Origin: Alphaproteobacteria bacterium
Lineage (GTDB): Bacteria > Pseudomonadota > Alphaproteobacteria > RF32 > CAG-239
Direction of reading: 5' to 3'
Length of the DNA: 16,024 nucleotides
NCBI GenBank assembly: GCA_017477035.1
Contig: JAFUXW010000284.1
Coordinates: 1-16,024, forward strand
The notes under the pieces are model-generated. The model was given only the letters and a program-made list of their open reading frames with translations. It was not told where the DNA came from and did no database searches. The position numbers and the translations under genes were made by a program. Positions 7,400 to 14,878 of this stretch are shown one piece after another. Position 1 is the stretch's first letter, and the number at the start of each line of letters is the position of its first letter.

Positions 7400-7816
7400 A
7401 TGTTTGATAACAATGAAATTGATTATTTTTCGGAACAAACGGAAGATATTACGGTTGAAGCTTTTCCGGAACAGCTTGATACTGAAAATTCAGGACGTGA
7501 GTTGTGGGCTTTTTGTTTGCGAATAGAAAATAATTCTGATAAAAGAATTTGCCTGACAAAACAAAATTTTTGCATTACCGATAGTTACGGCCACAATCAA
7601 TACTATTCTGCTGTTGGATTTAATGGCGAATTGCCTGATTTAGAACCTGGAGAATATTTTGAATATGAAGATACCGCTACATTTGAAGGCAATGCTGCGG
7701 TATTGTATGGCTTTTGCGAGGCTGTAAATTCAGAAGGAACTCCTCTTAAAATTAAGCTTCCTCTTATGCAGTTAAGCACTATTCTGACTAAAACCAGTCA
7801 CCCGATATATCATTAA
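7400..7816 (+). CDS. apaG: ApaG-domain (DUF525) protein
   Basis: ApaG proteins are small single-domain beta-sandwich proteins; the same domain occurs in some F-box proteins and in POLDIP2 of eukaryotes, and the bacterial role is poorly known. The 138 residues carry the family pattern: a strand WAFCLRIENNSDK, then ICLTKQNFCITDSYG matching the 'vqLlsR.W.I.d..G' segment, a glycine loop AVGFNGELP, LEPGEYFEYEDTA matching 'l.PGe.f.Y.S', and IKLPLMQLS near the end. The family's GxGxxG loop reads AxGxxG here, so one glycine is replaced, and the C-terminus adds about 15 residues. The start at 7400 is set by GAGGGG eight bases upstream. Its stop shares four bases with the stop of the convergent lipoprotein gene. 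Confidence 0.75.
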   Translation: MFDNNEIDYFSEQTEDITVEAFPEQLDTENSGRELWAFCLRIENNSDKRICLTKQNFCITDSYGHNQYYSAVGFNGELPDLEPGEYFEYEDTATFEGNAAVLYGFCEAVNSEGTPLKIKLPLMQLSTILTKTSHPIYH

Positions 7817-8421
7817 AATTGTGTAACACTTTTATCGTCTTTTATATACATGTTCAGGTATTTACGAGCATTTGCTTCCATGTAATCATCAAACGATTGG
7901 AACAAATTGGCAACCATACCGTTCCAATGTTTCTCTTTATCTTCAATAGACGTATCTATCGGCATAATCAAATCACGATAAGCTTCAACCGAGGTCTGAG
8001 CAGATGATTGATTATCTATAACTTTCAGCATTACCTTTAAAGTAGCGTGATATTTCAAACGATCTTTAGCGAAAAGCTGTTCGGATTTTTCTTCAGTGGC
8101 AGTAACACTCGCATCTTGAATAATAAACTCAGCAGTGCGATTAGAATTCAAATCGGCAGCTTCCAAACGTTCCTTTGCCCAAGTTTTTGCAGTTTTTTCA
8201 ATAGAAATCGGGAATAAATGCTCTACATTAGGACGAGTAAACGATGGGGTAAATTCCGATTTAACATTAACGGTTTTTACCATCAACGGAATCGGAGCTT
8301 TATTATCAAAATGCAAATCGCCATATCTTTCCGGAGTTGCTGTATTGTTGTTCATTGTAGAACAAGCGTCAAGACTGAATGCGGTTAAAACAGCCAACAT
8401 TACTTTGAATAAATTTTTCAT
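7813..8421 (-). CDS. Small conserved lipoprotein of unknown function
   Basis: The 202-residue product begins with a lysine-containing n-region, a hydrophobic stretch and a lipobox-like LDAC with the modifiable cysteine at position 20. The aspartate before the alanine is not typical of lipoboxes. The mature part includes KAPIPLMVKTVNV, a PNVEHLFPISIEKTAKTWA segment, an RLEAADLNSN stretch and a helical end with SFDDYMEANARKYL. From memory this resembles a conserved alphaproteobacterial lipoprotein family with a 'VEHL.P..P...A..WA..RL' core and no assigned role. It probably sits in the inner or outer membrane facing the periplasm. AGGAT six bases before the ATG supports the start. The gene is divergent from the charged protein at 8572, and a ten-base palindrome AAGTTAACTT (8442-8451) lies in its leader. 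Confidence 0.7.
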   Translation of the reverse strand: MKNLFKVMLAVLTAFSLDACSTMNNNTATPERYGDLHFDNKAPIPLMVKTVNVKSEFTPSFTRPNVEHLFPISIEKTAKTWAKERLEAADLNSNRTAEFIIQDASVTATEEKSEQLFAKDRLKYHATLKVMLKVIDNQSSAQTSVEAYRDLIMPIDTSIEDKEKHWNGMVANLFQSFDDYMEANARKYLNMYIKDDKSVTQF

Positions 8422-8519
8422 ATTCGTATCCTATTTTTGTTAAGTTAACTTTAGTCACAAAATAGCCAATAATGTTTAATATATATTTAAGACACGCCGT
8501 TTTTAAATTATAAAAATCA

Positions 8520-8548
8520 TTGACTTTTGTCTATTTTTGTAATATTTT
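8520..8548 (+). promoter_or_regulatory. Candidate promoter for the charged orphan gene
   Basis: TTGACT (8520-8525) and TATTTT (8543-8548) are separated by 17 bases, matching the sigma-70 consensus at five and four of six positions. The likely start of transcription falls very close to the coding region, giving a leader of only about 20 bases before the ATG at 8572. The rest of the 8422-8571 gap is AT-rich with no other clear site. Confidence 0.4.
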
Positions 8549-8571
8549 AAAGTATGCTTAGGAGATTGAAA

Positions 8572-9576
8572 ATGACCAAAGAGAATTTAGTAGAAGAATT
8601 TAATAAAATTAAGGAAATATTGCGCCCTGGTTATAAATATCATAAATTTCGCAAGAGTTCTTCTCGGGCACATAATGAAAGGCCATTGCACATAGATACA
8701 TTTTCTTCACTTTTGTTTGATGCGGATAAAAAGAAAACGCTTGCCGTTCTCAAAGGTATTGAGGATAACAAATTTGCTGTTACACCTATACAACGTTCAG
8801 CGGAGTGTTCTGTTCTGAAAGATATAATACGCGATAATATTCATGATGAAAATGTTGTTTCTGCATCTTTTAATGTTATGAAATCTATGCTTAAAGGAGT
8901 TGTTGACGAAATTAAAATGTATGAAGTTAATCATGCAGACAAAGAGAAAATAATATCAGATGTAGATTCAATGCAAGAAATGCTTTACGCTATATCTGAC
9001 TTACGAGAAAATTATCCGAGCAAACTTGGTAAACAAACCGATTCTATTCACGAAACATACAAAGAAATGATGAATGGATTTTCTATGAGCGGGTTATATG
9101 AGGTGACTTTGGAAGACCGGTATCCTGAAATAGGTGATTATTACCATAGACTTGATGTGTATGAACAAACACGAGATATTGAAACCGAACGTCGACAAAT
9201 TGATTCTGCGTGGGAAACAAATGAACAAATAGAGGCAGCAAAGCAAAGAATCTACAATAAATTCACTAAAAAAGAAATTGCCGACTACGAACAAAGTCAT
9301 GCCGAACAAGTCAAAAAAGAAGATGCACAATATCAGGCAGAATTGAAAGAATTTGCCAAGGAACATATAAATCGTGAACGCAGTAAAGAGCATCAAAAAC
9401 AAATTAATAAAATTAAATTGAAGAAAAGCGATGAGTTGTTTAAAGCAGCTTACAAGAATTACAAAGATGTGGCAAGAAAGCCTAAAAAAGATGGTAAATT
9501 AGAAAAGCCGGCATCTAATGAAGTTCCGAAACGCGCCGTATTCATCGGGCGTGCTGAGCCCACTCAACATTCTTAA
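8572..9576 (+). CDS. Unrecognised highly charged, helix-rich cytoplasmic protein
   Basis: I do not recognise this 334-residue protein. It has no signal peptide or membrane segment. The N-terminal 60 residues are basic; the middle is mostly helical with leucine and acidic residues; from about residue 195 it becomes a long Lys/Glu/Gln/Arg-rich helix suggestive of a coiled coil (TERRQIDSAWETNEQIEAAK, then many KK/EE runs); the last 40 residues are basic and proline-containing, ending VFIGRAEPTQHS. Only one cysteine is present. I chose the ATG at 8572 rather than 8554 because AGGAG at 8560-8564 sits seven bases before it, while the earlier ATG overlaps that site's upstream edge. It is a single-gene unit with a candidate promoter and a terminator shared with hslO. 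Its function is unknown; a scaffold or nucleic-acid-binding role would be a guess. Confidence 0.75.
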   Translation: MTKENLVEEFNKIKEILRPGYKYHKFRKSSSRAHNERPLHIDTFSSLLFDADKKKTLAVLKGIEDNKFAVTPIQRSAECSVLKDIIRDNIHDENVVSASFNVMKSMLKGVVDEIKMYEVNHADKEKIISDVDSMQEMLYAISDLRENYPSKLGKQTDSIHETYKEMMNGFSMSGLYEVTLEDRYPEIGDYYHRLDVYEQTRDIETERRQIDSAWETNEQIEAAKQRIYNKFTKKEIADYEQSHAEQVKKEDAQYQAELKEFAKEHINRERSKEHQKQINKIKLKKSDELFKAAYKNYKDVARKPKKDGKLEKPASNEVPKRAVFIGRAEPTQHS

Positions 9577-9581
9577 ATCAA

Positions 9582-9610
9582 AAACGGCTTCCAATATATT
9601 GAAGCCGTTT
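9582..9610. terminator. Bidirectional intrinsic terminator between the orphan gene and hslO
   Basis: A perfect ten-base-pair stem, AAACGGCTTC (9582-9591) with GAAGCCGTTT (9601-9610), encloses a nine-base loop. On the minus strand the stem runs into a T stretch (GTTTTTGATTT), making a good terminator for hslO. On the plus strand it is followed by TTTGCG and then TATATTATTTTT, a poorer tail. The position between two convergent stops fits use in both directions. Confidence 0.85.
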
Positions 9611-9623
9611 GCGTATATTATTT

Positions 9624-10529
9624 TTAGTGTTTTATCAATTCACCTTTATCAAAAGAATAAATCTGTCCGCAAAAATTACAGGTGGCAGTAATTTTGCCAT
9701 TTTCCACCATATCATCAATATCTTCTTTTTTCATCGAACTTAAGGTATTAAGCAGTTTTTTTCGACTGCAACGGCAACCGAATTGATATTCGGTGTTTTT
9801 TACCACTCTCACCTTGTGTTCGTGGAACAATCGGAATAATATATCATTTAAGCTTAAATTTTTATCAAAAATTTCTTCTTGCTTCAAACTATCGGTCAAA
9901 ATCTTATCTTCGTTCCATAATTCGGCAAGCATGTCGCTATCTTCTGAGATATCTTTACCGCCTTTTGTTGGCATTTTTTGAATTAAGATTCCGGCAGCTT
10001 TCCACTCATTACCGTTTTTCTGCAAGAATAGCCTTAAATGTGTGTCTATCTGTTCCGAATTTTTGAAATAACGCAAAGCGCATTCAGCCAAATTTTTACC
10101 TTGTAAATCTACAACTCCTTGATAGAGGTCGGTATTTTTTCCTTGATCAATAGTGAAAATTAAATTTCCCTGTCCAAGCCAATGCGGAGCCGGCTCAATT
10201 TGTCCTTCGGTTTTGCGTAAAATTTGAGCATCTGCTATGGCTTTAGCATCATATTTTGCGGTTGCTCGCATTTTACCGGCAGAAGTAACATCGGCGACCA
10301 AAACGGAAAGCGGTCCGTTACCTTGCATTTGCAAAGTAAATATGCCTTCAAATTTCATCAGCGATGAAATCAAAACTCCTAAAACCGAAGTTTCCGCAAC
10401 TGCTGCCGCAACATTATCCGGATACGATTGATGTGAAAATATATCACTTAATACTTTATCCAAGCGTACAACGCGTCCACGGAAAACATTATCATCTAAA
10501 TTAAAAGAAATACAATTATCGTTCATCAT
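9624..10529 (-). CDS. hslO: Redox-regulated holdase chaperone Hsp33
   Basis: Hsp33 is a cytoplasmic chaperone switched on by oxidation: four cysteines bind zinc when reduced and form disulfides under hypochlorite or peroxide plus heat stress, releasing a client-binding surface. The 301 residues match the family length. The zinc-switch cysteines are all present as CRC (C252, C254) and CNFC (C284, C287), the last in ATCNFCGQIYSF. The N-terminal domain shows the family segments VRLDKVLSDI and VLISSLMKFEGIFTLQMQGNGP. AGAGG seven bases upstream supports the first of two adjacent ATG codons at 10529. It is divergent from recX, with 60 bases between, and ends at the hairpin terminator. Confidence 0.96.
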   Translation of the reverse strand: MMNDNCISFNLDDNVFRGRVVRLDKVLSDIFSHQSYPDNVAAAVAETSVLGVLISSLMKFEGIFTLQMQGNGPLSVLVADVTSAGKMRATAKYDAKAIADAQILRKTEGQIEPAPHWLGQGNLIFTIDQGKNTDLYQGVVDLQGKNLAECALRYFKNSEQIDTHLRLFLQKNGNEWKAAGILIQKMPTKGGKDISEDSDMLAELWNEDKILTDSLKQEEIFDKNLSLNDILFRLFHEHKVRVVKNTEYQFGCRCSRKKLLNTLSSMKKEDIDDMVENGKITATCNFCGQIYSFDKGELIKH

Positions 10530-10589
10530 TTAAAAACCTCTGTGTTGTATATTTGTTGCAAATTTAGTTTATTTTAAAGGAATTTTCAA

Positions 10590-11162
10590 GTGTCTGACGA
10601 AAATATTGAAGAATATCAATCTATATCAACTAATTATAAACATAAATCTCAAAAAAAGATCACTCCGCAGAGGCTTAAAAATATAGGACTTTATTATCTT
10701 AAACGCTTTGAATCTTCGGTAGAAAATTTGCGCACAGTGCTGTATAGGCGCATAGAGGCATATGCTCACGAAAATCCCGAGTGGAAGAAAGAAGAAGCCT
10801 ATCAATGGGTCGAAAATATATTGTCAGAATTTGAAAATTTGCACTATTTAGACGATTCTCGCTATGCTGAAATAAAAGTGCGCAACTATTTAAATGCAGG
10901 TAAGCCGGCGCGATACATTGTGACTAAACTCAAAGCTAAGGGAATAAGCTCGGAAAAAATATTTGATGTATTAAACGAACAACAATATAACCCTTTTGAA
11001 ATGGCTCTTAAATTAGCTAAACGCAAAAAAATAGGCCCTTACCGATTAACGGAAATCAGACGAGAATCTAAGCAAAAAGATATGGCAACATTAATTCGTG
11101 CCGGATTTGATTATGATATTGTCTGTGAAGTTCTTAATTATCAACCAGATGATACAGATTGA
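10590..11162 (+). CDS. recX: Regulatory protein RecX
   Basis: RecX binds inside RecA filaments and limits strand exchange and co-protease activity. The 190-residue protein is all-helical with the three-repeat RecX pattern: RLKNIGLYYLKRFESSVENLRTVL resembling the conserved 'aL..La.r..S..eLr..L' repeat, then LHYLDDSRYAEIKVRNYLNAGKPARYIVTKLKAKGIS matching the central 'lnDerfa...v......G..kI...L..KGi' core, then RKKIGP and a last repeat MATLIRAGFDYDIVCEVLNY. The start is GTG at 10590 with AAAGGAA about seven bases upstream. recA is not adjacent. Gap 11163-11282 downstream (to the convergent methyltransferase) is AT-rich, with no convincing hairpin or gene. Confidence 0.88.
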   Translation: MSDENIEEYQSISTNYKHKSQKKITPQRLKNIGLYYLKRFESSVENLRTVLYRRIEAYAHENPEWKKEEAYQWVENILSEFENLHYLDDSRYAEIKVRNYLNAGKPARYIVTKLKAKGISSEKIFDVLNEQQYNPFEMALKLAKRKKIGPYRLTEIRRESKQKDMATLIRAGFDYDIVCEVLNYQPDDTD

Positions 11163-11282
11163 TAAAGTTTTATTTTTTTATTAGACGCCACAAGGCTTAA
11201 CATATTTATATGATGGTATGAAAGTGTAGATGAATATTAAAATGTGAAATGTTAATAATAACTTTGGTTTACAGTTTGATGT

Positions 11283-12014
11283 CTATTTTTCTTGTTCATT
11301 TTTTTCTGTGATGGGCCATTCTTGTTTACGGAAAAATTCTTTTCTTTGTTTACGGCTCATTGACCAGATATTGCCCCAACCGTTTATAGGTTGAACCGTA
11401 TATAGCGATTGAAAATTAAAATCACGCGAAAAGAAAATTGAAGTAGTTTTGGTATAGTTATTCATTGGGCAAAACCCATAAAAATCGACTTGCAATAAAT
11501 TGGCCTCCCGCAGATTTTTAACAGCCCCGGCATATTCCAAACTGGTATTTATACGGTCACTGTCATCAAGAATTATCATTCCGCCTTTTGCTAGGCATTT
11601 TACCGCTGTTGCCGCACATTCGGCACGACGTTTTCCGTCAATAACAATAACATCATATTTTTCGTTATCGGCAAAAACAGTATCTTCATATCCTTGTTTT
11701 TCATCACAATAGCGCATTTGCCAATTTGGAGCAGAAAATTCTTTGGCAAATTTATCATACCATTCAGGTTTGTCTTCTATACTTATAACTTTTAAGGCTC
11801 GTTTTGCCCAATACATCGAGGAATAACCTGTGCCGAACTCAAATATCTTTTTATCACTGTAATCAAACTGCGATAAATATTCTATAGCAGGATATGTATA
11901 CCACGGAATCGGATTACCGTCACGATCGACACAAACTTTTTCATTCATACTGCGCTCTATGGCAAAATCTTTTTGCCACATTTCTATAAATTGTTTGAAT
12001 CTTTCGCTATACAT
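11283..12014 (-). CDS. Class I SAM-dependent methyltransferase, substrate unknown
   Basis: The 243 residues hold a Rossmann-type methyltransferase core: SAM-binding motif FEFGTGYSSMYWA at 58-70, an acidic ribose-contact segment VISIED at 76-81, a YDVIVIDGKRR strand-loop at 120-130 and CLAKGGMIILDDSDR at 140-154. This resembles Methyltransf_24-like small-molecule or sugar methyltransferases, which often have an IDG.H segment; here the basic pair KRR follows IDG. The C-terminal third, after FYGFCPMNNYTKTTSIFF, is rich in aromatic and basic residues and may bind substrate. The substrate cannot be named. The ATG at 12014 follows a run of seven Gs preceded by A only three bases away, an unusual ribosome-binding site. 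The gene stands alone between convergent recX and tandem grpE, with its own candidate promoter. Confidence 0.75.
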   Translation of the reverse strand: MYSERFKQFIEMWQKDFAIERSMNEKVCVDRDGNPIPWYTYPAIEYLSQFDYSDKKIFEFGTGYSSMYWAKRALKVISIEDKPEWYDKFAKEFSAPNWQMRYCDEKQGYEDTVFADNEKYDVIVIDGKRRAECAATAVKCLAKGGMIILDDSDRINTSLEYAGAVKNLREANLLQVDFYGFCPMNNYTKTTSIFFSRDFNFQSLYTVQPINGWGNIWSMSRKQRKEFFRKQEWPITEKNEQEK

Positions 12015-12032
12015 GATCCCCCCCTGCCAGTA

Positions 12033-12060
12033 TGTATAGCACTGTTTTATAAAACGGCAA
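12033..12060 (-). promoter_or_regulatory. Candidate extended -10 promoter with embedded palindrome, upstream of the methyltransferase
   Basis: On the minus strand, TTGCCG (12060-12055) and TATACA (12038-12033) lie 16 bases apart, and TGC directly before the -10 gives an extended -10 element. The spacer contains a perfect 12-base palindrome GTTTTATAAAAC (12044-12055), where a dimeric repressor could sit. The likely transcript would start shortly before the G-rich ribosome-binding site. Confidence 0.35.
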
Positions 12061-12116
12061 GCTTTTAATTGAATTTAAGCAGTCAACTTCTGATTGTATA
12101 TTAATCAAAAATTCGG

Positions 12117-12686
12117 CTATGCTTTTTTACCGCCCTTCGTAACTACTACCATTGCTTCACGCAAAATTCTGTCGTTAATGGTGTAGGCCGATTGTAATTC
12201 AGCAATTACTGTTCCAGCCGGCTTTTCTTTGTCCTCTATTTCTTGAACAACTCTTTCGAGATTAGGGTCAAAAACTGTGTCTAAACAATCAATTTTTTTA
12301 ATACCGAATTTTGCAAAAACTTTAGTTAGTTCTTTTTGTGTCATTTCAACACCTTGCAACAAAGCTTTGCATTGCTCGTTATCACTGTTTTTTGCAGAGG
12401 TCATCGCACGTTGCAGGTTATCAGCTACTCCTAACAATTCTTTGGCAAATTCCGAAATAGCAAATTTAGAATTCTTTTCGATTTCCTGTTGGCAGCGTTT
12501 TTTTGTATTTTCTGCTTCAGCATATGCTCTTAAAAAAGAATCCTTGAGTTTTGTATTTTCCTCTTTTAAAAGTTGCAACTCATCTTTGCTTTCTTCTTTA
12601 GAAACAGCTTCTTCAACAGCCTCTTTTGAACTTATGTTTTTTTCTTCATGTTTTGTATTTTCATATTTTTTTTGTTCGTTCATCAT
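12117..12686 (-). CDS. grpE: Nucleotide exchange factor GrpE
   Basis: GrpE releases ADP from DnaK in the Hsp70 cycle. The 189 residues show an acidic, disordered N-terminus (1-35), a long dimerising helix (about 36-100, with FLRAYAEAENTKKRCQQEIE and FAKELLGVADNLQRAM), and the C-terminal beta domain with GIKKIDCLDTVFDPNLERVV and TINDRILREAMVVVTKGG, which match the PROSITE-type GrpE signature. Two ATG codons lie in tandem at the start. AGAGG is only two bases before the first (12686) but five before the second (12683), so initiation may use the second, giving 188 residues. The usual neighbours hrcA and dnaK/dnaJ are absent. It is divergent from glgA. Confidence 0.95.
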   Translation of the reverse strand: MMNEQKKYENTKHEEKNISSKEAVEEAVSKEESKDELQLLKEENTKLKDSFLRAYAEAENTKKRCQQEIEKNSKFAISEFAKELLGVADNLQRAMTSAKNSDNEQCKALLQGVEMTQKELTKVFAKFGIKKIDCLDTVFDPNLERVVQEIEDKEKPAGTVIAELQSAYTINDRILREAMVVVTKGGKKA

Positions 12687-12724
12687 TGCCTCTTTAATTT
12701 GGAATATTATTTATAGCTAATTAG

Positions 12725-12753
12725 AATTTAGTGAGTAATGGTTAACAAGTCAA
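12725..12753 (-). promoter_or_regulatory. Candidate grpE promoter
   Basis: On the minus strand TTGACT (12753-12748) and TAAATT (12730-12725) are separated by 17 bases, matching sigma-70 consensus at five and four of six positions. CTTGAC at the upstream element also resembles the -35 of heat-shock sigma-32 promoters, but no CCCCAT-like -10 lies at the right distance, so heat-shock control by sigma-32 is not shown. Confidence 0.4.
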
Positions 12754-12766
12754 GAGTAGTTTTTTG

Positions 12767-12795
12767 TTGAAGGTTATAAATAAATGCGCTATAAT
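12767..12795 (+). promoter_or_regulatory. glgA promoter
   Basis: TTGAAG (12767-12772) and a perfect TATAAT (12790-12795) are separated by 17 bases, the best promoter in the window. It places the transcript start at about 12802, some 30 bases before the glgA ATG, which has GGAGA (12819-12823) seven bases in front. It lies back-to-back with the grpE promoter in the 144-base divergent gap. Confidence 0.65.
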
Positions 12796-12830
12796 GCGTA
12801 TATGATGTATTTTATTGTGGAGAAATATGA

Positions 12831-14867
12831 ATGTGTGCTGTTGTAATCGGGGCGGGTAGTGATAAAAATTTTGAGTATTTACCGAATAATTTTAATAAGA
12901 AAAAATTTTTGGTAAATTACGGCGTTCCGAATAATGAACTCCTCATAAAAATGCAGAATATGTCAAAAAGACAGTGTTTGGGTAATAAAGAATGGCCTGA
13001 AATTAAGCAAATAAATGCCTGGATGATAAGTGCTGAAACAGCCACTTTTATGAAGTGCGGTGGCTTGGGAATGGTGGCCTCTGAACTGCCGGAGAATTTT
13101 AATGTTGTTTTTGCTGAAGGCAAACATAATATATCTATTGTAACCCCAATGTATATAGGTGATACCGGAAAAAAGAAAGCTGAATATAACGATGGCATAT
13201 ATACCGGCGCTGAAAGTAAATCAGTGAAAGTGAAAAAAATAAAAACTTTGAAAGTTGCGTTTGCCGGTAAAACGAAAATTCGTGATTTTGTTGTTGATAT
13301 TTATAGCGGTGAATTAAATGGAGTTAACTACTATTTTTTACGCAATGACCATTTTTTTAGCATAAATCCGTCAGATAAAAACCCTTCCGGACAGACCGGA
13401 TGTTATGTGCGTAACGCTAATGAAGTTGACGAAGTCGAAAAATTTGCGTTTTTTTCAAAAATTGTTTATTGCTTGTTGGAAAGCTTAGCTTTTAATCAAG
13501 ATAAAAATATTGCAATGCCTAATATTTTAATTGCTAATGATTGGCACAGCGGAGCTTTGTCCGGTCTTACCAAGTATTTCACTTTGGCCAAGGTATATGC
13601 CGGTAGAATGGAACAGAATATTGCTGATAAAATCAGAAACATTCCGATAATACACATTGCACACCATATGGGATATCAGGGCTGGGATTATGACAATACT
13701 TCCAAGATTCTTAATTCTCTTTATGAGGATTTGGCAACTTTGGTGCTTAAGAATGCAAAAGCTGTTAAAAACAGTAATCCGCGCACAGTTAATACACTTA
13801 TGGTTGACGATACGTATAATCAGGCTTCGGCTAATATGCATTTAGCCGATAGAATAATTACGGTATCTAAAAATTATATGGAAGAAGTTTCCAGTGAAAA
13901 AAGTTTTGGTTTTGATTTTAGGGATATTTTGAAAATCCGTAAAAATTATCGAAATTTTTATGGTATTGTAAATGGTTATGAAAAACGGTTGATTTCACCT
14001 AATGCCCAAAAAATTGCAGAAATAAATCAGTTTTTTAAAATAACTGATTTCAGATTTTACGATGAAAATAATTTAAGCGCCAAACTTCATAACAAAAAGG
14101 AGTGTATTAAATTACTTTCGCGTTTGGCAACAGATGAAAAATACAAAGAACAAGTTATTCCGCTGATTGATTTGTATAAATTTGATGATGTTGAAGATTT
14201 GTTAGCTGATGCAGAAAGATTACCTATTATCTGTATGACCAGTCGTATGGTGGAACAAAAGGGGTATGATGTAGCAATAAACGCCATACTGCATATTATA
14301 GATCGTTACAAAAATTCACCGGATAGCTTTCCTGTATTTATTTTAGGAGGAGCCGGTAATAAAGATTTATATAGCGATTTAATGGCATTGAAAGATAACG
14401 CTAAACAGATTTTCCGTGATTTTGCCAAGCGTATATTTGTTTTTCGAGGTTATAAAGACCAGTTTGCGTATTGCGTTCAACTGGCGGCTGATTTTTATAT
14501 GATGCCATCGTATTTTGAACCTTGCGGCTTGACACAGATGGAAGCAATGGCGAAAGGAACTTTGCCGATTGCTACCTCAACGGGAGGGCTGGTAGATACT
14601 ATTGAAGACGGAGTAGATGGTTTTAGAACAGAAGCATTTTTTGCTTCAGGCGAAAAGATTTATGGTTCTAATTTAATGGCTCAGCGGTTAAAAAATAATC
14701 TTAATGCTTATGAAGCAGCACTGGAAAAAGCTTTGCGTTGCTATTATGCGGCACCAGATGTGTTGCATAAAATGCAACACAATGCCATGGCCGATGATTT
14801 CAGTTGGTCATCACCACAAGGCTCGGTATATAAATATTTTAAGCTATTTACCACTGGTGCAATTTAA
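12831..14867 (+). CDS. glgA: Glycogen/starch synthase-like glycosyltransferase (GT5), unusually long
   Basis: GlgA extends alpha-1,4-glucan chains from ADP- or UDP-glucose. At 678 residues this protein is about 200 longer than E. coli GlgA. Family landmarks: KCGGLGMV at 75-82 (normally KTGGLGDV), ANDWHSG at 235-241, HMGYQG at 279-284 (normally the NLAYQG region), HLADRIITVSKNY at 337-349, GIVNGYE at 378-384, the phosphate-binding SRMVEQKG at 471-478, and PSYFEPCGLTQMEAMAKGTLPI at 559-580 with catalytic E563, followed by STGGLVDTIEDG. The extra length lies in about 60 residues before the usual start and in insertions at about 110-160 and 385-465. Promoter and ribosome-binding site support the ATG at 12831. 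No glgB, glgC or glgP adjoins. Glucan synthase is most likely; the donor sugar is not determined. Confidence 0.88.
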   Translation: MCAVVIGAGSDKNFEYLPNNFNKKKFLVNYGVPNNELLIKMQNMSKRQCLGNKEWPEIKQINAWMISAETATFMKCGGLGMVASELPENFNVVFAEGKHNISIVTPMYIGDTGKKKAEYNDGIYTGAESKSVKVKKIKTLKVAFAGKTKIRDFVVDIYSGELNGVNYYFLRNDHFFSINPSDKNPSGQTGCYVRNANEVDEVEKFAFFSKIVYCLLESLAFNQDKNIAMPNILIANDWHSGALSGLTKYFTLAKVYAGRMEQNIADKIRNIPIIHIAHHMGYQGWDYDNTSKILNSLYEDLATLVLKNAKAVKNSNPRTVNTLMVDDTYNQASANMHLADRIITVSKNYMEEVSSEKSFGFDFRDILKIRKNYRNFYGIVNGYEKRLISPNAQKIAEINQFFKITDFRFYDENNLSAKLHNKKECIKLLSRLATDEKYKEQVIPLIDLYKFDDVEDLLADAERLPIICMTSRMVEQKGYDVAINAILHIIDRYKNSPDSFPVFILGGAGNKDLYSDLMALKDNAKQIFRDFAKRIFVFRGYKDQFAYCVQLAADFYMMPSYFEPCGLTQMEAMAKGTLPIATSTGGLVDTIEDGVDGFRTEAFFASGEKIYGSNLMAQRLKNNLNAYEAALEKALRCYYAAPDVLHKMQHNAMADDFSWSSPQGSVYKYFKLFTTGAI

Positions 14868-14878
14868 TATTGCATTTA

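Noticed and set aside
8554..8571. Earlier ATG for the orphan charged protein
   Set aside because: The AGGAG at 8560-8564 falls inside this extension and is well placed for the ATG at 8572; nothing suitable precedes 8554.
11163..11282. tRNA, small RNA or terminator between recX and the methyltransferase
   Set aside because: The gap is AT-rich with only short chance complementarities (such as CATA/TATG); no cloverleaf or stable hairpin.
12277..12720. Long open frame opposite grpE (147 codons)
   Set aside because: It lies entirely antisense to a clear GrpE and its translation is a low-complexity Ser/Phe-rich mirror of the charged GrpE N-terminus.
12725..12753. Sigma-32 heat-shock promoter for grpE
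   Set aside because: The CTTGAC element fits, but no CCCCAT-like -10 lies 13-15 bases away; an ordinary sigma-70 reading fits better.
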